Source of the DNA: Agrypnia vestita
Taxonomy: Eukaryota > Arthropoda > Insecta > Trichoptera > Phryganeidae
DNA length: 64,000 nucleotides
Direction of reading: 5' to 3'
NCBI GenBank assembly: GCA_016648135.1
Contig: JADDOH010000292.1
Span: 372,001-436,000, forward strand
The notes beneath the pieces were generated by a model, which had not been told where the DNA came from, did no database searches, and worked only from the letters and a program-made list of their open reading frames with translations. The position numbers were made by a program, and so were the translations under genes. Each line of letters starts with the position of its first letter. The first letter of the stretch is position 1. Positions 19,925 through 31,490 of this stretch are shown piece after piece.

Positions 19925-20980
19925 ATTGTAAAAGTTTTGATCTGGATCGAAGAACACTCGAATATTCGTGAACACACTAACGACAGCTGTCATAATTACA
20001 TTCAACCACCAACTAGTATATTTTTATATTTTGTGGGTATGAGAATTTTTTTCTATACAGCTATACAACTACAACCATTGTATCTAGCAGTATGACGCGT
20101 GAGCTTGGATGAATTTTTTCCTGAAAAGCGCGTGAAGGGCAGTACATAGTAAAGCACGAAGCTACACAGAGTAAAATCACTTAATTGGTACAAACCGAGC
20201 ATGTATTTTTTATGCATTTTTATTATTGAGTAACAATGTAAAAATACTCTAAAACATTTCGGGGAATAGCAAGTTATAGACATGTTTAAGGAATTCGAAA
20301 CACCGTGAAAAAATAAAAATCATGTTTTAAAAAGACAATTAATGAGCGCAAACGGAAAATTAAAACTGCTGCAATAGTACGGAAGTGTGTTATCAACGTG
20401 GTCTAATCACGTGTAGTGCGAATTTGGCTTTATCACACGTTCAACCGACCGTTAAACATATTGTGTAATATACATTTTCTTTTAAACTGAACCTGTGTCA
20501 TGTAGACTGAAATCAAGGTTAGACTTAATGGATGAGATATCGTTTGTAGTAATTAAGCATTCTAGGCAGAGACCTTTACCGACCAATTTCTGAGATAAGA
20601 CATAAAAGTCTCATCCGCGGACACACACCATTAGGGCGATGACTTTATCTAGCAACAGGCATGCGCCACGGTAAACGAGAAATATACTGTATTTAAAAAT
20701 CTAGAAACGATGCTTACCTAATGCATTCATGATTTTTTCCGATTTTTTTCCAATTTTCTTTTCCTTTTTGAAATTCACTTAAATTAATTAATTAAACGTG
20801 TAAACGCTAGAAAACGGGACTCAAGCTCCAATCATTTCATTAGTAGATAAATGACTTTGCACTAAAAGCAGGTCATATTTTTATTCTTGAAGCTTGCTGC
20901 GCTAGAAGTGTCCGGGAACATGTTTTTTTCAATTAAGATAAATTATAGAAATATCCTAGAAACATAGCTATTTACATGAA
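19925..20980. other. no gene recognised
   Basis: AT-rich, with a single CACGTG near 20409. The frames are short and unfamiliar. Confidence 0.45.
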
Positions 20981-20984
20981 AATG

Positions 20985-21125
20985 TGTGTAAAAGTCTTTA
21001 CAAGATGGCCACAAGGCTTATGTTCTGTATGAACTGACTTAAGTAATCACTTTACACAATGCAACATTTACCAATTCCATCGTAAGAATATCCAGACATT
21101 ATCAAATTTTTGAAAGTGGTATACC
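20985..21125 (+). mobile_element. MITE-A partial copy
   Basis: Reads GTAAAAGTCTTTACAAGATGGCC, a short linker, CTTAAGTAATCACTTTACAC, AATGCAACATTTACCAATTCC and CATTATCAA, matching the centre of the 63.7-kb copy. The right arm is absent here. Confidence 0.65.
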
Positions 21126-21940
21126 TATACGTTCTATTATGATCCTTCACATGACATAGTAAGCATAGACTTAGCCGCTGGTAATGATATTTTTATATTT
21201 TTAAAGTGGAAATTTCAATATTTTCTTTAAAATCAATTGGATATTGCAAATCACATATATTTCGATACATTTCCAGCAAATTGCGCCTTTCATAGATGTT
21301 TATACAAGAAACTAAAATATTGTGAATGCATATATACAAGGACATGTGGGTAGATATACATATTATTGCCTCCGTGTGTATACAGCATGAAGAAACTTCA
21401 TAAGTCGTTTGCTATCGCCGACTTAACTGCCTACTAACAAAAAATATTTATTATCGTTGACATATTCCATGGTCACATAATGGCTTTTATGCATTAAATA
21501 GAGTTAGAAAAAAGTCGATTCTTGAAATACGTGTTGAAATAAATAAATGTTCATTCGTAAGAATGTCAAACTTTTTGGAAAATGCATTTCAAATAAAATA
21601 TTTTGTGTGGTATAATATTTAAGAATTCAACATTCCACTTTTGCCATTTTTCTTACTTTTAACTACACTTCATTCACTTTACAAAAATTATTTTCGTTTT
21701 TTTAATATCTTACTAACTGTTTGCTATCACACTGCATTCACTACCTGTCTTTGCCAATTAGCAAATTTTTAGGGTACAAATATAACTTTTTCACAAAATG
21801 CAACTTCAGAATATACACAATTACAATATTTTGAGAATACTTAAATAATAATAATTATATATAAATGTCTCTAGTATAGCCCATTCGAATATATGAAAGA
21901 AAATGATTTAGAATATACATAAAATTTTTGAAAATTTAAT
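21126..21940. other. AT-rich DNA, nothing recognised
   Basis: No gene or clear repeat. Confidence 0.45.
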
Positions 21941-21944
21941 AATG

Positions 21945-22170
21945 TGTGGATGTTTTTATGGCTTTATTGGTAAACGCTGCCTTGTGCTTATACAGATCAT
22001 AAGCCCTGTGTTCACCCTATAAAGATTTCTATTCACGTTTCCTATATGAATAACTTCGTATCTGTGAGACTTCTTAAATTTATCTTAATAATTACTGATT
22101 ATTATTCCTCTGTGAAAAAATCCAGTAATTGTGTTCTCAGAACATACATATATATATAAATATTCTGAAA
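21945..22170 (-). mobile_element. MITE-A partial copy
   Basis: Begins with an AATGTGTGGATG block, then CACCCTATAAAGATTTCTAT, GTATCTGTGAGACTTCTTAAA and the end CTGTGAAAAAATCCAGTAAT with GTGTTCTCAGAACATAC. This is the right arm and terminus of the family, as at 63.83-63.95 kb. Confidence 0.65.
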
Positions 22171-22289
22171 AAAAATCTCAGATTATTCTGTAGTGTGTAA
22201 GAATAAGAATGATTCCCAATTTTAAATTTTAAATGCTGTAGTGATTTTTATGTTTAACTAAGGCAAGATTAAAAAGAAAATAAAGTGAA

Positions 22290-22700
22290 CGTAAAATGAA
22301 CAAGACCCGTGAAACGCGCTGCGTCCCACAGCTTGAGACGTTGGCAGCAGAGGATGGAAAATTACCTCGGACCGTGGCCAGTGGACCACTGCGGGTAATC
22401 GGTAATGGCTATTAGTTGACTATTTATACGTCTAGTTTCCCGAAGCCGCAGGATTCATTGATTCTACAGATTCCTCTCGTGATAAAAGTCACTCGAGCGG
22501 CCGGAGCTGGCCGTGGAGGCTGTTATGCGGGATACTTTATGTGGAATATGGCAATGATCAGGTGTTTCGACATCAATCGAGACGCCTTTGCCTGTTTATG
22601 TATATATTTTCTACTTTTAGCATTTAGCGAGGCTGGCCAGTAAAGATACGGATGCGATGGAAACTCTTCAATTTACGATCGGTGCGGGGCGATAATTTTG
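22290..22700. other. GC-richer complex island
   Basis: Complex sequence (GCGCTGCGTCCCACAGC, GCGGCCGGAGCTGGCCG) with no match to the repeats here. A 75-codon plus frame (22416-22643) is unrecognised. A conserved noncoding element or exon is possible. Confidence 0.35.
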
Positions 22701-23170
22701 ATCGGACGTAAAAGGTTTTGTTAATTTACTTCTTATTTTTTGAACTTCTAAACAATTTATCAATACACTTAAGTTAAAGCAAGAAAATTACGATGACTTC
22801 GTGTTCTTTCGTTAATTTTTATTTATTTATCATTCTTGAAGATTGATATTGATTTTCAAGCAAAATTGCAAAATAACAATACAAGTATATTTTAAAATCG
22901 TTATTTAAAAGCACTCATTTTCTTTTATGAAAAAATTCATATTTACTTTTTTACTTTTATAGCTCTAATAAATATTATTATAAGACATAGTTTTATATAT
23001 ATCACATTATTTTTGAATGTTGGATGATGCCCTTTAACTAGCCATTAGGTACGTTCTTGATATTTTTCTTTTCAAATGATCCTATTTATTATGGGTTTTT
23101 TGATAACATTAATTAGAATTAAATTCCTTAATTAAATTTCTGCATTTTTTTTGTAAAACGTTAGACTAGC
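22701..23170. other. AT-rich DNA, nothing recognised
   Basis: No feature seen. Confidence 0.45.
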
Positions 23171-23480
23171 ATTACATAAACTTACCTATATCGAATATGA
23201 AGATTTCATTCCTTTTAATATAAGTCAAATAAAGTATTATAAACCTTCCAATTCCAATTGGAAAACATTCTAATAGGAATTTTTGCAAGGTTTTTATCAT
23301 TTTATTTGCATAACTCTATAATAGTACCATTACATAAAATTACCTATATCGAATATGAAAATTTCATTCCTTTTAATATAAGTCAAATAAAGTAATAAAA
23401 ACCTTCCAATTCCAATTGGAAAACATTCCAGTTGGAATTTCTGTAAGGTTTTTATCATTTTATTTGCATAACTCTATAAT
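23171..23480. repeat. tandem pair of hairpin-forming units (about 153 bp each)
   Basis: Unit 1 (23171-23323) and unit 2 (23330-23480) are highly similar and separated by AGTACC. Each contains a long inverted repeat: AAATAAAGTAATAAAAACCTT and CCAATTCCAATTGG on one side, the complementary CCAGTTGGAATT and AAGGTTTTTATCATTTTATTT on the other. A third, more diverged copy is at 32.4 kb. Confidence 0.85.
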
Positions 23481-23970
23481 TATATAAGGTCATGTCTGCT
23501 TGAAAATTTTCGACTCCTAATCAAAGCAGAAATATAGTCCTGCGAGATTATTAATGTTTTCCAAATGACCCTATATAAGAATTTTCACAATTTTTTAAAA
23601 TAATTCCATTAGCATCGATAATATGCGTCTGAGCACAGGAAAATCCAGTGAGGCCGGCATTAAGAAATTTGTAATTGGAGTACCTACAGGAGTAAGGAGA
23701 GAAAAAAATCACTCAATTTTTTTGATAAATTGTGACCTGAGAATGTTGCATTACGGTTACGACGAAGGAGCTCCAAGGGGAGGAACACGACGCGGCCATT
23801 TATTTTCAATAGTTTTTCAATAAAATAATAGTTTAATATATTTTTTAATTAGAGTTTTTAAAAAATAAAAATAATAAATCACCACCTTGTGAAAAATCAC
23901 CTAATTTCTATCCAAATCTAAAGCTGCATAGATATAAAAATAAAAGTGTTTAATCTCTAAAAAGCTTTGT
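23481..23970. other. no gene recognised
   Basis: A 66-codon plus frame (23623-23823) with KSSEAGIKKFVIGVPTGVRRE is unfamiliar. The rest is AT-rich. Confidence 0.4.
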
Positions 23971-23974
23971 TTCA

Positions 23975-24245
23975 TCCCGAAGCAGTTTCCCGCGCGTCCC
24001 CGGCGATGCATTTCCCCCCGCACCAAGCACAGGGCCCGCTGCCGCTAGATTTCGGTATGGACGGATCCCCGCCAAAACTGATCTTGGAATCGTCCGCGGA
24101 ATTATTCCCGTCACGTATGTTTCGAGAGAAATTACGCTAGTCGATTCCTTTCCGCTTCCCTTCCTCGCCCCCCCCCCAGCGCTCCCCGCCGCCCTGTGCG
24201 GAAGCTTCCAGAAGGAGAGATGTAGGACCCACTGAAGGAGCGACA
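23975..24245. other. GC-rich island
   Basis: Contains GCGCGTCCCCGGCGATGC, a C9 run (about 24169) and CTCCCCGCCGCC. Both strands are open by composition. No known protein or repeat. Confidence 0.35.
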
Positions 24246-25000
24246 CAGGGAAAAATCTTGTTTAAGAATTAGAAATGGATGACGTTTAAAAGGTCTCTTG
24301 CCTTTACTCACAATTATTAATGCGATATTGAGTTCACACACACAATGGTTTGATACTGAAAACTTTGTGGTATTTCTCACTCCATAGCCTCTTGAGTTTA
24401 AGAGCACACAGAGATGTTATCCGGCAATTTTGTTGTCTAAAAATACACGCGCACAGACATAACCTGCTCTGCCACCGGCATGGTTTCGCAAGCCTACATT
24501 TATACAACCCCGCACAGTGGTTTTAAAAGACTCCCATTCCAAGAAAATCCTAAAATCAGTCACCTTTCAGATACAAATACAGACTGCCCAGGTACAACTT
24601 CCCGAAGTAAAATAATGCACTCGATCCACCGGATTGAGGTGCAGACAAGCAAATAGCGTCCTGAACACCCTTGTAAATAAAGACATGGTATTTTACAAAT
24701 TTGTAAATTTGTAAATTTATTATGGCTAATAATGAATATATCACACTACAACATGGCGACGCTGTAGATATACTGTTCGCGCCTAGTTAGTTTTAAACTT
24801 TTTTAAACGTCAAGTAAAATGTATCGATTAATTAATTATTTATTAAATGGACAAAGTCACTTAACACGAATTAAACTAATATATTATTCTTTATATGAAC
24901 TATTTCGTAAGCTATCAACCTGGGAATTATATTTGACATTCGCTAGAACATTCAATTCTCGTACGTGGTAATCGCACATATTTAATTCTCCATTTAGGTT
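24246..25000. other. no gene recognised
   Basis: Mixed AT-rich sequence, with a short (AAATTTGTA)-type repeat near 24695-24720. Confidence 0.4.
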
Positions 25001-25450
25001 AGAACTCGCTCGATATCTGTCGCTCCGATTCCACGACTGGGCACCCCGGGCCGTCGTTCCGCGCGTACTTCGTACCGATCGAAATGTCAAAACAGATCTC
25101 TCTTACACCGCTGTCGGTTCCGCTTTATATAAGCGAAACGTACACTGAACCTCCTAGATTATTCTAGTATTTACTATAATGTTTATGTTAATGACATTGC
25201 CCGAATGTTGTAGATAATCTTAGAGTGCTGTAGTCTGTTCTAGAAGGTATTAGAGGCTTGGATATTATTGTCGTCATCGACATATTACGAGAGATTCTGC
25301 ACGTAATCTCTGTTTACCATCTCGTAACAATATATAAAACTAATTTTGTTTACTGCAATAAGGCTGTTAGTAAAAGTGCCAAAGCTATTATAGATGATTG
25401 TGTTAGAACATTTCTAGCGGTAGAATAGGTGGTCTAGCCAAATGTTGAGT
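25001..25450 (+). promoter_or_regulatory. possible promoter-like patch with TATA box
   Basis: A GC-rich block (25010-25080) is followed by GCTTTATATAAGCG (about 25120), a good TATA-like box, and then AT-rich sequence with TTCTAGAA (about 25239). It may be an LTR or a host promoter. No gene is recognised downstream. Confidence 0.25.
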
Positions 25451-26740
25451 GCTCAGAGTATGTCAGACTCCAAGGAATTGAAGAAAAGGTTTCTTATTAG
25501 AATTTTTTACCCTTCAATCCATGTATTGATATAAGTACTTATAATTATTATAATAAATTATAATTTTCAAAAGTATTTTTTAAGTATAGAAGCAATAAGA
25601 AATTGGAAAACAAAATCATAATGTCATTGTAAAATAAGTTTAAGGTAATCATACCACTATGACAATCTGGTATTGTGTAGAATATTTCAAATAAAACCAT
25701 TAATTTGTTTTGTAGTTTAGATATAATTATCATTGTTTTTTATTTTAAAAACTATGATTTGGGTTAAAAAAATTGTATTGTTATAGGAACCCTTATTTTT
25801 CAATAATTTCTTATATTATTCATTTAAAATCAAAGAAATAAATTGTATTTTATAACAAGCAATAAAATGTAGGTTTACTACATTTATTCATATATTTAGC
25901 AAATTTATTAAAATATATATAGTTTCTTTAATCGTTAATCGATGCCTGTGAAAGCCCTAGGTTAACCCTCAATGGGAACCAAAAAAATATGCACAGTAAA
26001 CCAGCACCCACGGCTCTGGGTTCTCAATGAATGAAGCAACATACGAAAAAACACAATGAACTGTCGCGATCGGGAGACCTCGAAATCACCCTTCGTTAAT
26101 TAGTTTATATTGAATTTACATACATTTACATATAAGTACTGATTTTATGATAACTATAATACCCGTAGTTCTTGATCTGGTAGATATCTCGGCTAAATTC
26201 GCTAACCAGCCTAATAAACATCCTGAAGGGACTTATTTATCGCAAGATGGTCAGTCTTGTCATCAAACGATTCAGGCGATGTTATTTTTAACGTTTTTAT
26301 GTAACATAATACATATGTATTGGAATTAACTTTGTAATAATAAATATACTTATTTATGAACACATTTTTATCAATCTTTTTGGTTCGAAACCACTTTTTT
26401 TTTTCTTCACACGATTTTATCTGTTTTGTGTATGGTGCCAAGTTGTTTAGAGGTTTATACACCATCAGACAAAGTCACTCTTTCCGGGCATTTAAAGCAA
26501 TGTAAATCAATAAAACATGCGGAATATTTATTCATTTATTTAATAAGGAATCTTAATAGTTACAATGAACAGTGTTTTTTTAGATAAACCAATTACAAAG
26601 GTTCACAGATATTTAAAGCGTAGTAAATTAAACACAAAGTTGGATGAGAAACTATTTTGAAGTTAATTTAAAGTAGGCAAAAGGCAATATGAAAATGAAC
26701 TAATAATAAGCGGCTGAATATGAGTATTAAAAGCAATGAG
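25451..26740. other. AT-rich DNA, nothing recognised
   Basis: Frames up to 84 codons, none familiar. Confidence 0.45.
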
Positions 26741-26748
26741 TTACTAAA

Positions 26749-26855
26749 AGAGTTTTGATAGTATCAGGAGAATAGGGATGTAGAAGAGTTTTGATAGTAT
26801 CAGGAGAATAGGGATGTAGAAGAGTTTTGATAGTATCAGGAGAATAGGGATGTAG
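26749..26855. repeat. 36-bp tandem repeat, three copies
   Basis: Units at 26749-26784, 26785-26820 and 26821-26855, essentially identical (AGAGTTTTGATAGTATCAGG then AGAATAGGGATGTAGA). The identity between units implies a young minisatellite. Confidence 0.95.
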
Positions 26856-27585
26856 GGAAAAGGGTGAGGATATTGGAGTCAGGATAGTGTTAGAAAAAGA
26901 GGATGTGAGTTACAATAGTCGATTTAATGGTGATGATTAAATTCCGTTAGTTGGGTAGTACCTACTGACATGAAATAGTTGTGTGCTGCTGCAATTTTTT
27001 TTAATAGGAGTTAAGACCAATATTGATGGGTTCAATATCGGTACAATTATCATAGAATGTCTTGCCTGTGCAGACAGATGCTTTATCTATGAAGGTGCAG
27101 AATATAAAAGACACGTATGCGAATTATTTATCCCACAGAATATAGGTAGTCATTTCTTAAAATGTTGTCGTATTTTTTGAAACACGGTGTTCGTTTGACC
27201 TATAAACCACCATTTAATAGCATCATTATTTATTAATGGGCGTTTCGGACGTTTTGAAACACAAAACCTGAATGATGGCATATTGAACGAGAAGAATGTT
27301 AGGTATCTGTTAGCTGCTAGCAATAACTGCATTAGCGAGAGTTTGGCGACAGAACCTGACATTTTGTATAAAATATACCGTTTTGATCATAAAAATTCTG
27401 TTACGCTACCTATCGACCAGTGGCGTGCAGCGTATACAAGCAAAAAAGCTGTGCATTACTGAAGATTCTGGGAAAAATATTAACAAAACAAAATTCTAGT
27501 ACAGTTTTTATTTTCGACTGTTTCTGTATACAATTTCGTATCGATTTTCTTTCAATGCTGATCATAATCGCAGTCTGAACTAGGG
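26856..27585. other. no gene recognised; one splice-acceptor-like frame
   Basis: A 65-codon plus frame (26983-27180) follows a T-rich stretch ending in AATAG, like a splice acceptor, and encodes a Cys-rich peptide (CLACADRCFIYEGAEYKRHVC). Unrecognised. Otherwise AT-rich. Confidence 0.3.
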
Positions 27586-27589
27586 TTTC

Positions 27590-27675
27590 TAATCCGGGTC
27601 GACCCGGGAATACATGGGGGAATTTCGATGCATCGAGTCCCGGGAATGCTTGTGTCGAATCCCGGAATTCGAACT
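27590..27675. repeat. CCCGGGAAT-type repeat patch
   Basis: A 14-bp palindrome CCGGGTCGACCCGG (27594-27607) and two further CCCGG(G)AAT motifs lie within 80 bp of an AT-rich area. Origin unknown. Confidence 0.5.
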
Positions 27676-28000
27676 CAGAAATAAAAATAAAAAATGTACT
27701 AGGAAATATATAAAAATTTAATTTTCAAAATAAATAATAGCTTATAAATCTATAGGGGAGCGAATAATTAATTTACCTGTTGATTTTTGACCATAAAAAT
27801 GACATTAGTTGATACAGAGAATTTTTTCAATTGCTGAAAATATGTGTACAAAATCGAGAAGCAAGCTATCAGATGTAAATTTGAACAATATGTTATTTAA
27901 AAATGCTATTTTAAATAAAATTGTTAAATGTAATGTGTGTATTTAATTTCACAATTTTATTTTTGTTAATATAATATATTCAAAAAGCATTTGAATCACG
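27676..28000. other. AT-rich DNA, nothing recognised
   Basis: No feature seen. Confidence 0.45.
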
Positions 28001-28001
28001 C

Positions 28002-28376
28002 GTTTTGCCAGTGATGACATGAGTGGAGACGGTGGCCCTTACAAAGAAAAGTGTAGAAAAGCTCAAATGCACACAACGATCCATGGAGAGATCCGTGCTT
28101 GGCGTAAGCATAAGAGATAAAATTAGAAATTATGAAATCAGGCGCAGAACTAGAGTAGTGGATATCATGGATCGTGTAGCAAAGCTAAAATGGCAGAGGG
28201 CAGAACATGTAGTGAGACAAGATACTACAAGATGGACTCCCAGAGTTCTGAAATGGAAGGATGGAATGGTATGGAAGAGGCCTATATCCAGCAGTGGAGA
28301 GATGAAGGCTGAAGAAGAAGAAAAGAAGAATATTATATATAATAGATTGATTGCAAATATGTACAACGTGTAATAA
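28002..28376 (+). pseudogene. RTE-type LINE C-terminus relic
   Basis: The frame reads VLPVMT, a TGA in place of the usual tyrosine codon, VETVALTKKS, then CTQRSMERSVLGVSIRDKIR, TRVVDIMDRVAKLKWQRAEH and TRWTPRVLKWK. This is the conserved ILPVMTYGAETW, GVSLRDRIRN, LKWQWAGH series of RTE-type retrotransposons. A deletion with frameshift then joins it to GWNGMEEAYIQQWRDEG in the next frame, the family C-terminus. The GRPP..RW segment is lost. An A/G-rich 3' tail follows (28310-28330). Confidence 0.85.
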
Positions 28377-29095
28377 ATTGTACTTACATCAATATACTTA
28401 ATCTAAATTACATTTTTTAAATGTTTTTGTATGCAATATTAAGAATTTAATATATCTGTATTTTTATTAAGAAATACCATTTATTTGTCAATACATGTTA
28501 AATTTATAATAACAATTTAATTAATCAGCATCGTGATCCATTCTACTTCTATTAGTGCGAACTGCTTTTGTCTAGTTGCGAGTTATTCCAGGTGATCGCT
28601 AATTCCTTCAGTTAGTCTCCCACTGTTTTAGCAGCACACCCGAAAAATTAAAGAATTCCACCCTTGCATGTTGTCTCTGCACATATGTAAAAAAATAAGA
28701 TAAATAAAATAATTTATCGTATTTATGAAAGACACTATCTCTGCCATATACATAAATATTACGTATTATGTTTTTCAGAATAATGGCGGGAAGGGGTGAA
28801 ATCTTAATGCTGTTTTATGCTGTATGCGTGCGTTTTTGCGTTTTTTCTGAAGAACTTCTGCAATAACAATGATTTGTTTGACAACTAGCTGGGATGAGTT
28901 AAACAAGTGCTTACGCAAATATTGAAACTGAAAAGCCAGTTCACGAGTATATTGAGTTAAAGATGATTGCCTGTTATCAAAATAATTATCCGCAGTATCT
29001 ACTATTCTTATTCTTATTAAATATGCTTAAAATTTTATCAAATTTTAACCTTATCTAAAATTTACGCAATATATTTTTTTTTATCTTTTGTTTAC
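28377..29095. other. no gene recognised
   Basis: AT-rich with a small complex patch at 28560-28680. Nothing identified. Confidence 0.4.
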
Positions 29096-29099
29096 CCTC

Positions 29100-29700
29100 C
29101 AATATTTCATATTGAAAAGCATTGGAGACAAATTTTATTTATAAATATTCAAACTCAATAGTTAAAATTCCCAATGTTATTCAACCAGCTTTCTATACCA
29201 ATAATAAATTTAATAAATACATATTAAATAATAAAGATTAGGATGACTCATTAAAAAAATCGGATGTTTTTCACTTGATTTTTAATGATTGTGATTATTT
29301 TTATATCGGAAAAACGTGTAGAAATTTTGATGCAAGAGTTAAGGAATCTTTTGGCTATGGATTATTATTTTGATATTAATAAGGGTTTATAAATCTTACC
29401 TACAAATTATATAGAATAACTGTTAGATAAATTAGAAATTTTGGAAATAAGAAAAAGTGTTTATAGTTAATTGAATATTATAAATAACCAGGTCCTTTTT
29501 GCAAATAGTTATCTTTTAAAATTGTTTTCATGTTAGTACTTAACTATTATTCATTTCCCATATTATTTTTTTATATTTTGATTGTCTATACACCGATTTT
29601 TAATTATTACTTTGTTAGTATACATTGTATCCTGACGATGGGACCATTGGCTCTGAAAAATGTTGATATTTTCAATATACATAAGTGGTGAAAACAAAGT
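29100..29700 (+). pseudogene. Penelope-like element 3' relic: GIY-YIG endonuclease and terminus
   Basis: The plus strand reads PAFYTNNKFNKYILNNKD, then FNDCDYFYIGKTCRNFDARV, the YIG half of a Penelope GIY-YIG endonuclease (family form NDCDKFYIGQTGRSFKTR) with its conserved Cys and the arginine of the helix. LLDKLEILEIRKSV follows further on. Stops and frameshifts are frequent, and the GIY half and reverse transcriptase are not seen. The ORF is followed by TATCCTGACGATGGG...GGCTCTGAAAA and a tail like the 9.1-kb copy, which ties this core motif to a Penelope terminus. Confidence 0.85.
29632..29658 (+). ncRNA. degenerate hammerhead-like core at the Penelope 3' end
   Basis: CTGACGA (29632-29638; position 7 of the hammerhead core tolerates any base), a stem II of GGGACC/GGCTCT type and GAAA (29655-29658). 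The GTC cleavage triplet is gone. Position and order match the two canonical cores near 1.0 and 2.4 kb. Confidence 0.5.
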
Positions 29701-30190
29701 ACATTTTTACTAATTATATTAATAATATCACTACCAAATCATTTTCCTCTTTTTGAAGAATGTACTATTGTGTACCGTAAAAAGCATCAATCATTGGCAG
29801 CCAGCCTCCGAGCGAAGAATAGTAGTGAATGCCCACCTGATTGTTTATGTCGATTGTTTTAAAATGACGGAACGTGATATTGTATTAAAAAGCTTGGCGA
29901 TATCCAGGTGGAAACCATTCTCAAGATCAAACAGGCTTTCGGGAAAGATGATTTGATATCTTATGGATAAAATGGTGGTAGAATCGCTTAAAAAAATGGC
30001 TGCAGATTAGTGGACAGATCTTCAACAAACCAAAACCACAGTGTGATTGACGAAGTGCGGTTGGTAGTTCAGCATTGTCGTTATCACAGTCCGAGAACTT
30101 ACGAACAATGTGGAGGTAAACATTAGATCGGTATATTCAAATTTGTTCGAGGTCCTTCGTCACTTTTGTGATGCCGTATGACAAAAATAA
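29701..30190. other. uncertain region upstream of a mariner relic
   Basis: A 67-codon frame (29753-29956) is unfamiliar. 29990-30090 may be the decayed helix-turn-helix linker of the mariner transposase that follows, but no motif is secure. Confidence 0.3.
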
Positions 30191-30204
30191 CTGGATATGT
30201 ATAT

Positions 30205-30490
30205 AGAGACAAGTTAGCAGCTTCATCACGATAATGCACGCGCCCATTCTTCGCAACTGATTCAGGCTTTCTTGGAAAAATACAGCGATCCTCTGGTTCG
30301 TCGAGCTCTCTACTCTCCCGACATGGTTTTGTGTGATTTTTAGCTATTCTTCAAAATAAAAATGCCGCTGAAAGGAATCCAATTTGAATTAAGAGAAGAA
30401 ATTATGTGGAACGTGACGCCCCAGATGAACAACATTCCAAAAATGGCAGGACCACTGGGAGAAATGTATGCATTACCAAGGAGACTACTT
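30205..30490 (+). pseudogene. mariner transposase relic (C-terminal part)
   Basis: The frame reads QLHHDNARAHSSQLIQAFLEK, ALYSPDMVLCDF, a stop in place of a residue before LFFKIKMPLKGIQFE, then in the next frame KWQDHWEKCMHYQGDYFEGD and a stop. HDNARAH and YSPD..LCDF correspond to the blocks with the second and third catalytic aspartates of mariner. KMPLKG and the GDYFEGD C-terminus are family hallmarks. The first aspartate block is absent. One stop and one frameshift. Of a different type from the relics at 7.7 and 19.5 kb. Confidence 0.85.
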
Positions 30491-31060
30491 TGAAGGGGAT
30501 TAGAGTAAGTGTAGTAGGTATGAATAAATGTGTTTCTATCGACCAAAAATTTTTTGAACATACATATATTATCAAAACTTTATTTATTTTAAATTTTTTC
30601 ATCTTTCCTAATTTTCTCTGACATTTCATTAAAGATCTTCTTTGGATTTCTTCCTACTAAAAATTACTTCCTACAAAAATCTACACTCTTCTATGTATAA
30701 TCTCAAAATTATCTGGTAAAACAAGTTTAACGAATGCTGCAACCACAGAGGAATCAAACAACATCGAGCACTGTCGATCCTCAACCAAAAGTTCCAAATC
30801 CTCAAATATTTTAGGTATAGGTAATTAGGTATCACTCAGATACGAGAACATCGTGGAAGGATGGACGAAACAATCACTCGTGGATGGTTAAATGTCGAGA
30901 AACATCGATGCAGATCCCACTCTATGAAATGCCACAGACCGAATTAAGACGAAGATCATCTGTGTCTCCATTCGTAAGACTTCTTAGTTTCAAGACCATT
31001 GAGAGTTAACTATTTATAAATTATTAAAAAAATATATTTTAATTGGAAAGAATTAAATTT
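30491..31060. other. no gene recognised
   Basis: AT-rich, with overlapping frames on both strands at 30340-30630 that overlap the transposase relic. Nothing else. Confidence 0.4.
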
Positions 31061-31069
31061 ATTCAACGA

Positions 31070-31490
31070 TTTTACAGCACTCTTCACTTTTAACGCTAAA
31101 ATTGGAAAATACTAGAAAGTTCTACAAGAATCTAGAGACGACTGGCCCGATATTGAAAATTCTTGAAACATCGTGAAAGAAAAAGGCTGGCCGGCCGGCC
31201 GCCGCGCAATCAGAATTTAATTGACAATTAACCTGAGCGAGCGCAGTATTCCAGCGATAGTAAATAAAGGAGGTTCCTACTGGAGGGCGAGAAGTTTTTA
31301 TACCTGCGAATATTGAAGAGAATTTTCTAGAAAGCGATCTAAGCAATGAAAACAGCGTAAATTTAGAAGCAGTGTAATAATAAATGTGTGCGATATTCTA
31401 GAACTATGAATTTAAGACCAGTGTTCAGTGAATTTTTTCGTAATAAATAAAAGTTTTAACTTTTTAACCGTTTTCATTTGCCTCCCACAG
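31070..31490 (+). promoter_or_regulatory. heat-shock-element cluster with TATA box and poly(A) signal, LTR-like
   Basis: Two perfect three-unit heat shock elements occur: GAAAATTCTTGAA (31155-31167) and GAATTTTCTAGAA (31320-31332). Two-unit sites are GAAAGTTC (31115-31122) and TTCTAGAA (31396-31403). A TATA-like TTTTTATACC is at 31295-31303 and AATAAA at 31442-31447. TATA and poly(A) signals about 150 bp apart resemble the U3-R of a solo LTR. GGCCGGCCGG lies at about 31189-31200. No LTR ends or second copy were found, so a host promoter or enhancer remains possible. Confidence 0.45.

Noticed and set aside
26749..26855. CRISPR-like array of 36-bp repeats
   Set aside because: The units are directly adjacent without spacers, and the setting is eukaryotic.
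29753..29956. 67-codon frame as the N-terminal part of the mariner transposase
   Set aside because: No helix-turn-helix motif or family block could be recognised, so it was not joined to the 30.2-kb relic.
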